NCBI RefSeq assembly: GCF_000328475.2
Contig: NC_026494.1
Location: forward strand, 124,001-188,000
DNA length: 64,000 nucleotides
From: Mycosarcoma maydis
Taxonomy: Eukaryota; Basidiomycota; Ustilaginomycetes; Ustilaginales
Reading direction: 5' to 3'
Below the pieces are notes generated by a model, which worked only from the letters and a program-made list of their open reading frames with translations, was not told the DNA's origin and ran no database searches. A program made the translations under genes and the position numbers. Below, one piece after another: positions 57,242 through 64,000 of the stretch. The first letter of the stretch is position 1. Every line of letters begins with the position of its first letter.

Positions 57242-60200
57242 ATGGATCCCCCCAACCAGCAAACCACCGGTACACATCAGATCGTCTCTTCCGCACAAGA
57301 CGGCGCTGCTCAGGGCATTTCTCTCGCTTTCTCTTCTCGGCAGTCCACGCGTTCGGAGAACCGCAAATCTCACGGCAGCGACCAGGGCGAGCTGATCGCG
57401 CTCCAGTCCTTCGCTCCGTCAGATACAGGTGCACACAGACTAGATCTCCCTCCTACGCTTTCCAAACTACAACAACGTATACAGTCCCATCTCGAGCAAC
57501 GCGGCACCATGAAGTTCTCGCATAGCCTCCAGTTCAACGCGGTACCCGACTGGGCCGACAAGTACATCGCCTACTCGAATCTCAAAAAGGCCATCTACAT
57601 GATGGAAAAGGAGCTTCCATCGGTCCCCAACGCTCCTTATTCTGACGTCGAGAATGAATCCTCGGGTCTGCTACAGAACGCCGATACCAGCGAAACTGAC
57701 CGTGCATTTGTACCGCTTCTCGACAAGGAGCTCAACAAGATTGTCGAATTCTACCTCGAAAAAGACACCGAATTGCGAGCCGACCTTCAACAGCTCAAAG
57801 ATGATCTCGAAAGGACCGAGAACGAGGACTTTGAGGACAATTCCGACTATGGCATGAGCGACGATGACGACGATGACGACGCCCTGGATACCGTCCGAAC
57901 CGCCAAGGCCAGCACCACTCGACGCCCCAGCATCGACGATGTTTTCACACATCCGAGCAAGTACAACGAAGCTTCTCGTCAGGAGCAACGCATGCGCGAA
58001 GGCTCGGCTCCTTCGCGCTCGCGCAAGGACAGCCGTGCTACCACCGACGACGGCCATCCACCCACTCGACCGTCCAACAACAGGAACCGGTCCAGTCAGC
58101 TCCTCGACCAATCCACTGACTCGGTTGAAATCGGCGCTGACACTTGTGACTTGGCAAAAAGAGCGCGCAGCAGCTCTAACGCCAGTCAGACCGGCTCCAA
58201 GGCTCGCTGGGGAAGCATCTTTGGCAAAAAACCCGTCCGACGTCGCTCCCTTGGCCTCGCGCGAGCTGGCGATGACTCGGCTAGCAACGCTCAAGACCGC
58301 CTCGCTCCTGGCTCTAGCGATGCAGGCGATAGTAGCTACGCCGGCGGCGATGCCAAATCCATGTCCATCTGGACCGCCGATAACGACTATGCGATCGACA
58401 TGCGCATCACCTTTAAAAAGCGCATCACGGACCTTTTTGTCGCCATGTCCGAACTCAAGCAATTCGTCCAGCTCAACGAGACGGGCATGCGCAAGATTCT
58501 CAAAAAGTACGACAAGATTACCAAATCCGACCTCAAGGATCGTTACATGAACGACAGCTTGCGCACCCAACAGCCCTTCACCGCCGAGACCAAACGCAGC
58601 CTAGATGAATGCATCGATACGCTTATCCAGCTGTACGCCAAAGTGGTGACTGGAGGCGATTTTGCGGCAGCTAGCAGCTCTCTGAAAACGCATCTGCGCG
58701 AACAGGTGGTTTGGCAGAGAAACACCGTATGGAGGGAGATGATTGGTATCGAGAGGAGAGCCCAAGGTGCTGCGCTCGAGAGGAGCGTCATGGGCTCCAG
58801 CAAGAGGAACAACTTTCAAGTCAAGAAACCGCTCAGGCTGCGTACGCCGTGCGGAAGCTTGACCGTGCCCAGCTGGTTGAGCGTGAGTACGGTACATCTC
58901 GTCATCGCCTTCACCGCGCTCGTTGCGCTGCTCAAGGCTCCTGGCCTGCGATTCTTCCACCGTGTCGAAGAGCAGAACTGCTTGGCGATGCTCGTGTTCT
59001 GCACCATCCTTTGGGCTACCGAGGTGATCCCGCTGTTTGTGACATCCCTCATGGTGCCTCTGCTCGTTGTGACTCTTCGTGTCGCGCGTACGGATGACGT
59101 CAAGGACCGCCGAATGACGGCGCCCGAAACGACAAAGTGGATCTTCTCGCAGATGTTTGCGCCCAACATGTGTCTCCTGCTCGGTGGATTCACTTTGGCC
59201 GCTGCGCTCTCCAAATACGGAATCGACAAGATCCTCGCCACCAAGATTCTGCGTCTCGCGGGGACACGGCCAAGCGTGGTGCTGCTAGCCCACATGGGTG
59301 TCGCCTGCTTTGCCAGCATGTGGATCAGCAACGTGGCTGCGCCTGTGCTCATGTATTCACTCATCCAGCCCATCCTGCGCACGCTTCCGTCGAAATCGCC
59401 GTACGCTTCGAGCCTGATCATGGGCATTGCGCTCGCCTCAAACATCGGTGGCCAGACGTCGCCCATCGCTTCGCCGCAAAACTTGATTGCGCTGCAGTAC
59501 ATGAAGCAGCCGGTCGGATGGTTGCAGTGGTTTGCGGTCACGATCCCCGTGTCTGGTCTCTCGCTCGTTGTGATCTGGTTGATCCTGCTCTGGTCGTACG
59601 GTGCTGGAAACGGTACGGTGATCAAGAAGTTGGGCGAATCGCGAGACTCGTTCACCAAGATCCAGTGGTTCATCTCGGCGGTTGCCATGTCGACGATCGC
59701 GCTGTGGTGTTTGGAGAAGAACTTTGAATCGATCGTTGGAGACATGGGCATTATCGCTATCATCCCCATGGTTCTGTTCTTTGGGACGGGCATTCTCACC
59801 AAGGAGGACTTTAACACGTTTCTGTGGACCGTCGTCTTCCTGGCGATGGGCGGCATAGCACTCGGCAAAGCCGTCACGTCGTCTGGACTGCTGGAATCAC
59901 TCGACGATCTAATTCAGGAGATCGTCAAAGAGCTGCCCCTGTGGCAGATCCTTGTGGCGCTGCTCTCGATCGGGCTCGTGGTGGCCACGTTTATCAGCCA
60001 CACGATCGCAGCCGTCTTGCTCGTGCCCATTGCAGCACAGGTCGGAGAGAGCCTCGAACATCCGCATCCGAGACTGTTGATCATGGCCACCACACTTGTT
60101 GCCAGTGCCGCCATGGGCTTGCCCGTTAGTGGCTATCCGAACCAGATCGCCGTTTCCATGGAAGACGACCTCGGCGACCGATACGTCTCGGTCAAGGACT

Positions 60201-60289
60201 TTTTAAAGGTCGGCATTTTTGCTAGCGTCGTCGCTACCCTCATCGTCGGTACGATCGGCGTCGTGATCATGTATGCGCTCCAGTTTTGA
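57242..60289 (+). CDS. SPX-domain low-affinity phosphate transporter (Pho87/Pho90/Pho91 family)
   Basis: The protein has 1015 residues from the ATG at 57242. An SPX domain begins with MKFSHSLQFNAVPDWADKYI at residues 90-109, and its Lys-rich inositol-polyphosphate site is suggested by YSNLKKAIYMMEKE and the later MRKILKKYDKITKS. A Ser-rich, acidic insert splits the SPX domain. The C-terminal half (about 550-1010) has roughly 12 hydrophobic segments of the Na+/sulfate-carboxylate (DASS) fold, with the repeat signature NIGGQTSPIASPQN and the later HTIAAVLLVPIAAQVG. The family imports phosphate at the plasma membrane or exports it from the vacuole. SPX normally starts at residue 1, so the ATG at 57509 (926 residues) is a real alternative start. 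Confidence 0.93.
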   Translation: MDPPNQQTTGTHQIVSSAQDGAAQGISLAFSSRQSTRSENRKSHGSDQGELIALQSFAPSDTGAHRLDLPPTLSKLQQRIQSHLEQRGTMKFSHSLQFNAVPDWADKYIAYSNLKKAIYMMEKELPSVPNAPYSDVENESSGLLQNADTSETDRAFVPLLDKELNKIVEFYLEKDTELRADLQQLKDDLERTENEDFEDNSDYGMSDDDDDDDALDTVRTAKASTTRRPSIDDVFTHPSKYNEASRQEQRMREGSAPSRSRKDSRATTDDGHPPTRPSNNRNRSSQLLDQSTDSVEIGADTCDLAKRARSSSNASQTGSKARWGSIFGKKPVRRRSLGLARAGDDSASNAQDRLAPGSSDAGDSSYAGGDAKSMSIWTADNDYAIDMRITFKKRITDLFVAMSELKQFVQLNETGMRKILKKYDKITKSDLKDRYMNDSLRTQQPFTAETKRSLDECIDTLIQLYAKVVTGGDFAAASSSLKTHLREQVVWQRNTVWREMIGIERRAQGAALERSVMGSSKRNNFQVKKPLRLRTPCGSLTVPSWLSVSTVHLVIAFTALVALLKAPGLRFFHRVEEQNCLAMLVFCTILWATEVIPLFVTSLMVPLLVVTLRVARTDDVKDRRMTAPETTKWIFSQMFAPNMCLLLGGFTLAAALSKYGIDKILATKILRLAGTRPSVVLLAHMGVACFASMWISNVAAPVLMYSLIQPILRTLPSKSPYASSLIMGIALASNIGGQTSPIASPQNLIALQYMKQPVGWLQWFAVTIPVSGLSLVVIWLILLWSYGAGNGTVIKKLGESRDSFTKIQWFISAVAMSTIALWCLEKNFESIVGDMGIIAIIPMVLFFGTGILTKEDFNTFLWTVVFLAMGGIALGKAVTSSGLLESLDDLIQEIVKELPLWQILVALLSIGLVVATFISHTIAAVLLVPIAAQVGESLEHPHPRLLIMATTLVASAAMGLPVSGYPNQIAVSMEDDLGDRYVSVKDFLKVGIFASVVATLIVGTIGVVIMYALQF

Positions 60290-60481
60290 GCTCCGTCAAG
60301 TGCTACTGGTTTCCAACAAGAGTTTCCACTTTGATCCTGAAATCTCAGCCTGGACAAGTTACACATGAGCGCATGAGCGCATGAGCGTTAGCGGACAAAA
60401 GCACCGAGACACACACAGAGATGAATGGAAGAAAAATGCATTCGTGATGGTGCGATGGAGGATTTCGGGACGTGTGGCGTG

Positions 60482-61783
60482 TTACTCGAGATCGTCGGGG
60501 GTGAGCTCCTCGTTGCCGGTATCAATGACGGCCTTACTGGGTCTCCAGACCATGACGATGTTGTCCTCGGCAGCGCTGGTGAGCGCCCACTCCATGTGCG
60601 GGCTCCAAGCGAGATCGGTGGGGCGGCTGGTGTGACCGCCGTGTACAAAGATGAGTTCCGGCGGACCGTCTTCTGCGTCGTCGGGGGTCTGTTCTTGACC
60701 AATCTTGCTGAGGTCCCAAAGGTTGACTCTTCGGTCGGCGGATGCGCTCGCTAAGACAGTGGCGTGGTGGGGCGACCAGCAGACCGACAGGATCTCGTCC
60801 GTGTGCGATTCGAGCGAGTGCAGTTTCACTTTGAGGTTGCGCAGATCCCATACGCCCACACTCTTGTCAGACGATCCGGTGACCAGGATGTTTTCGTTCT
60901 CAGGACTGAATGCTAGTGCGTTGACTTCACCCGTGTGCGCTTCGACGCGGTACTTGGGTGCAGACGCTGGCTCTCGGATGTCCCAGATGAGCAGCTGGCG
61001 ATCATCGCCCACCGAACCGAAGAGCGACTCGTGGTGATTGTGCCACGCAACATCTTCCACAATCGCAGTGTGCCCAGTGTAGGTCGCGCTAGGCTGAAGC
61101 GTGTTGTTGGGCTTTGTGTAGTTGTTAATGTCCCAGTGACAAACTGTCGTATCTTCGCTTGCAGCGAGAATATGGCCTTGTTTCAACGGCGACCAAGACA
61201 GACCGTATCCTTCCTTGTGCTGCCCTTCCAGGATGATATCCGGTCGACAGACGCCATCGGCACTCGGCGTGTTGCTGTGCTTGGTACGGTCAAAGATGTA
61301 CGTCTTTCCCGTCACACTTCGAGTGGCGATCAAATCGCAATTCTGAGGACAATATCTTGCCCTGTTGATCTCTCCGTCGTGGTTGATTTTCTGTACAATC
61401 GACAAACGGGCCGTGGTGGCCGAATAGCTTCCGATCTCGCCCTTGTCCTCGTCGTACTGTTTGAGATCTAGACGAGACTCGGCTGAATTCGATGCTCCAT
61501 CAGCCCCCGTAGTAGGCAGTTGCACTTGGGCGAACTGAAGATAGTTCTGGTCCTGACCCGATGTGTGCGTGCCGAGCAGTAGACGGTGCTGCGTGTACGA
61601 TTGACCGGCAGGCGACTCTTTGTCGGGTAACCACTGGCACGTGAGCGACGGCCATTCCAGCGCATGTGTGACGACGAGGTCGTACAGAAACGGAGAATTC
61701 TTCTTCCAGATCTTGTACTCTTCGTTTGAAAGCTTCTGCTGAGCAATAGCTGCTTCGTCCTCGACAAAATCCGATGCGTCCAT
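60482..61783 (-). CDS. HAT2: Histone-binding WD40 protein HAT2/RbAp48/Msi1 type
   Basis: The protein has 433 residues from the ATG at 61783. It has the N-terminal helix that binds histone H4 (LSNEEYKIWKKNSPFLYDLVVTHALEWPSL in outline) and the family strand LLLGTHTSGQDQNYL. Seven WD40 blades follow, e.g. YGLSWSPLKQGHILAASED, HTAIVEDVAWHNHHESLFGSV, ILVTGSSDKSVGVWDLRNL, and the last DLAWSPHMEWALTSAAEDN with a short acidic tail. Members serve in the type B histone acetyltransferase (with Hat1), in CAF-1, and in Rpd3-like deacetylase complexes; the sequence alone does not decide which. It diverges from a SET/NAP histone chaperone gene. Confidence 0.93.
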   Translation of the reverse strand: MDASDFVEDEAAIAQQKLSNEEYKIWKKNSPFLYDLVVTHALEWPSLTCQWLPDKESPAGQSYTQHRLLLGTHTSGQDQNYLQFAQVQLPTTGADGASNSAESRLDLKQYDEDKGEIGSYSATTARLSIVQKINHDGEINRARYCPQNCDLIATRSVTGKTYIFDRTKHSNTPSADGVCRPDIILEGQHKEGYGLSWSPLKQGHILAASEDTTVCHWDINNYTKPNNTLQPSATYTGHTAIVEDVAWHNHHESLFGSVGDDRQLLIWDIREPASAPKYRVEAHTGEVNALAFSPENENILVTGSSDKSVGVWDLRNLKVKLHSLESHTDEILSVCWSPHHATVLASASADRRVNLWDLSKIGQEQTPDDAEDGPPELIFVHGGHTSRPTDLAWSPHMEWALTSAAEDNIVMVWRPSKAVIDTGNEELTPDDLE

Positions 61784-63397
61784 CTTTGCAGTTGCAGTTG
61801 CAGTTGCGCTTCGCCTTGACCGGAGCGGTTCGAGAGCGCAGCCGAGTGAAGCGTAGAGCGCTTGCTGCTTGTGCGCGTTGTTGGTATCCAAAGTGCAAGC
61901 CAATGGCGAAAAGGGCAAGCAGAGTTGCTAGTGGAAAGCAGGCAGAACGAGATGTTGGCAACCACAGAGAGACAAGCCGAGCGTGTGTGGTGGAGGCGAG
62001 CGTGCAATTCGCAATTCGCGATTCACGATTGTGAATGTAGAGAGCTCCGCCAGCTCCGCCAGCTCCAGCTTGACCTGCTTGGCCTGCTTTGCTCGTCTGC
62101 GCGTGGCTCGACCTCGAACTTTAGAAACAATCACGAGTGCCTCGAACGCGCAACACGCTTAAGAAGAACCACGGAAAGCGCAAAGGTCCGCAGCAGCCGC
62201 CGCCGCCCAAAAAAATGTAATAGTCGACGACAGCAGCCACAAGCCAAAATCCACAAGCAGCCGTCAACGCGCTGGAATCGTGAATCCATTCGTGATTCAC
62301 TCGGAGTTGCAGATGCAGTGTATTTCTCGCACGAATGGATGCGAGATCGACGGCTCCGCGTCGCGTTCAGTGGGTCCGTCACCGCTCACCACTGCACGAC
62401 TCGTGACGCCTACGCACGACTGTCTCGCAGCATGACCTAACACTTTGCAGTTTCCTTTGTGCTTCGTGCTTCGTGTCGGTGCTTGGTCCTCATGCCTCCA
62501 CACGCTCGCGAGTTGCTTCGCTCTACCTGCTCTTTAGCATGTACTTAGCTTCTGCGTCTCCTTCGTTTCCTCGTATCACGTGTTACCTTTTTAGCCATTT
62601 CGTGCTCTTGAGCGTACGAGTGACGAGTGTGGCTTTAGTAGCTTCTGTCAGCCTCGGCTGCAGAAAGTTTTGTTGGCTGATGTCTTACGTCTTGCTGCTC
62701 TTTCATGGATCGGCTGCTCCAGCTGTTGTTGCGCAGCAGATTCAGGACCAAGGTGCTGGAAGATCAGGCTTCCTCCACCACTACCTTCTCTTCTCCCTCT
62801 CAGCCCTCTTAGCTGTGTTCCTTCTCATCCCGGTGTTACTTGTCGTGGCTCTCACTACATATGGCAATTTATTTTTTTTGGCGAGAGCGAAAGGTGATAT
62901 GCAAGCACGAAGACCACGGATCACGGCTTACGGATGCGTCCGTGCGGTGTTGGATTTCAGCGTTCGTCGCTTGCCACCCTAGAAATTTTCATCGGCGCAC
63001 AGACGTGCAGGTAGAATAGCACTTGACTGTGACTTTTTCACTGAGCTCCACACCGCATGTTTCGAGTTTTTCTTTTTTTGTTTTTCTCTTTTTTTTTTTT
63101 GGGTCTCTAAACGCACAATTATTTTTTTGCGAGTCGTGTGTGCACCGAATCACCAACGCTCAAGGAAAAGAAAAACGCGGTATTCGTGATTTGCTGCCAA
63201 CTTGGAAGAAACGTTTTATTCGAGATTCACGAATCTGAGATTTTTTTCTCTTCCAATTTTGAGCTGAAACGGATGGATATCAAGGCGAAAGCTGTGATAG
63301 CTTTGATCTGACCCATCATCTCATCAAGCTCGTACTGGTTGCTCGTGCTTCTCCCGTCCACCATATCACTCGTGCTTCTAAGAACATCTGCCTCAAT
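61784..63397. other. 1.6-kb divergent gap between two histone chaperone genes
   Basis: Heptamer-type sites lie at 62014-62030 (ATT-CGCG-ATT-CACG-ATT), 62276-62285, 62288-62297 and 63182-63191. A T-rich block (63070-63110) and a hydrophobic but ATG-less frame (62473-62982) are also present. No gene is supported. Confidence 0.6.
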
Positions 63398-64000
63398 ATG
63401 ACAGACGCTTACCGCCAGCCCGAGGCCAAGACGTTCTCGGATTCTCTGCAGCAAAAAGTGGATGCTCTCGTCAAGGACTTCCGCAAGGCGGATGTTGAGC
63501 TCATCAAGCACGAGCTCAAGCTGAATGCTCCTCTGTACAAGAAGCGTGCCGAGATCGTTTCTTCGGTCAAGGACTTTTGGTTCCAGGCTTTGATCAACTG
63601 CATGGCTACCAACGTTTACATCGATGATGCTGACCACGAAGCTCTTTCGTACCTGTCCAACGTGCAAGTGGAGCGTGATGTCGAGGACCCACGAGCTGCG
63701 AGCATCACGTTCAGTTTCCGCGAGAACCCGTTCTTCTCGAACGAGAAGCTCGTCAAGAAGTTTTCGCTCGTCGAGGGCGCCAAGTCGTTGGAGGAGGAGT
63801 TCAATTTTTTGCAAGAGACCAAGCCCGAGAAGACGCAGATTGACTGGAAGTCGGACGACAAGAACTTGTCCAAGCTCAAGCCCACCATTGGCGGTCCCGA
63901 GAGCGACGACTTTGAGCCTGGCTCTTTCTTCTCGACGTTTTTCGAAAACACCGACCAGGAGGTCGCCGGTGGCATCGGACACGCTCTGATCATGGACTTC
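63398..64000 (+). CDS. SET/NAP-family histone chaperone (partial)
   Basis: 201 codons are open from the ATG at 63398 to the window edge. The N-terminal long dimerisation helix (SLQQKVDALVKDFRKADVEL, then IKHELKLNAPLYKKRAEIV) leads into the NAP earmuff domain: VKDFWFQALINC, then SYLSNVQVERD, ITFSFRENPFFSNEKLVKKFSL, and DWKSDDKNLS. A short segment FEPGSFFSTFFENTDQ follows, as in SET and Vps75. The order and short spacing favour the SET/Vps75 branch over Nap1 itself. These proteins bind H3-H4 or H2A-H2B; SET inhibits PP2A in animals. The expected acidic tail lies beyond the window. Confidence 0.88.
   Translation, partial: MTDAYRQPEAKTFSDSLQQKVDALVKDFRKADVELIKHELKLNAPLYKKRAEIVSSVKDFWFQALINCMATNVYIDDADHEALSYLSNVQVERDVEDPRAASITFSFRENPFFSNEKLVKKFSLVEGAKSLEEEFNFLQETKPEKTQIDWKSDDKNLSKLKPTIGGPESDDFEPGSFFSTFFENTDQEVAGGIGHALIMDF

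Noticed and set aside
62473..62982. Hydrophobic 169-codon frame between HAT2 and the SET-like gene
   Set aside because: It starts with GTG, and its hydrophobicity comes from a T/C-rich stretch. No family is recognised.

Overview
The window is eukaryotic nuclear DNA, most probably from a smut fungus (Ustilaginomycotina, Basidiomycota). That placement is an inference. It rests on long, nearly intron-free genes for fungal-type proteins (cytochrome b2, mitochondrial ketol-acid reductoisomerase, hybrid histidine kinase, SPX phosphate transporter), Ser/Ala/Gln-rich low-complexity linkers, and gaps of 0.2-3.5 kb between genes. I can support 22 protein genes, two of them cut by the window edges, and one intron-containing tRNA gene. 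Only ILV5 needs a spliceosomal intron.

Layout. 1-3.7 kb: a GST-like gene (partial), a UbiG/COQ3-type methyltransferase, and ILV5. 5.8-16.8 kb: a stomatin/SPFH protein, a membrane-anchored PPX1-type exopolyphosphatase, an acyl-CoA thioesterase, a LisH-WD40 protein, and a cytochrome b2-type lactate dehydrogenase. 17.85-17.96 kb: tRNA-Ile(AAT) with a 35-nt intron and a Pol III terminator. 19.3-26.9 kb: a low-complexity protein of unknown function, a COG2907-type FAD oxidoreductase, and a DUF3405 membrane protein. 27.9-36.9 kb: RRS1, PRP17, SGD1 and ROK1, three of the four acting in ribosome assembly. 37.3-49 kb: an F-box/WD40 protein, a CaMKK-like kinase, MBF1, and a GAF-HisKA-HATPase-REC hybrid histidine kinase interrupted by a 100-N assembly gap. 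52.5-64 kb: ZPR1, a U-box cyclophilin (PPIL2/CYP8 type), an SPX low-affinity phosphate transporter preceded by a (CTTTG)25 array, a HAT2/RbAp48-type histone chaperone, and a divergent SET/NAP histone chaperone cut by the right edge.

The most unusual signal is in the gaps. The DNA between genes is filled with short sites of one grammar: ANT-CGTG-ANT, where the two flanking trinucleotides are identical. All four choices of N occur on both strands, about 90 exact decamers by hand count against roughly 0.5 expected by chance. The tetramer can flip to CACG while the trinucleotide stays constant, and a tandem array of about 13.6 heptamers lies at 51262-51356. I found no exact decamer inside a called coding sequence, and the seven convergent gaps are almost free of them. 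I know of no named element that fits this.
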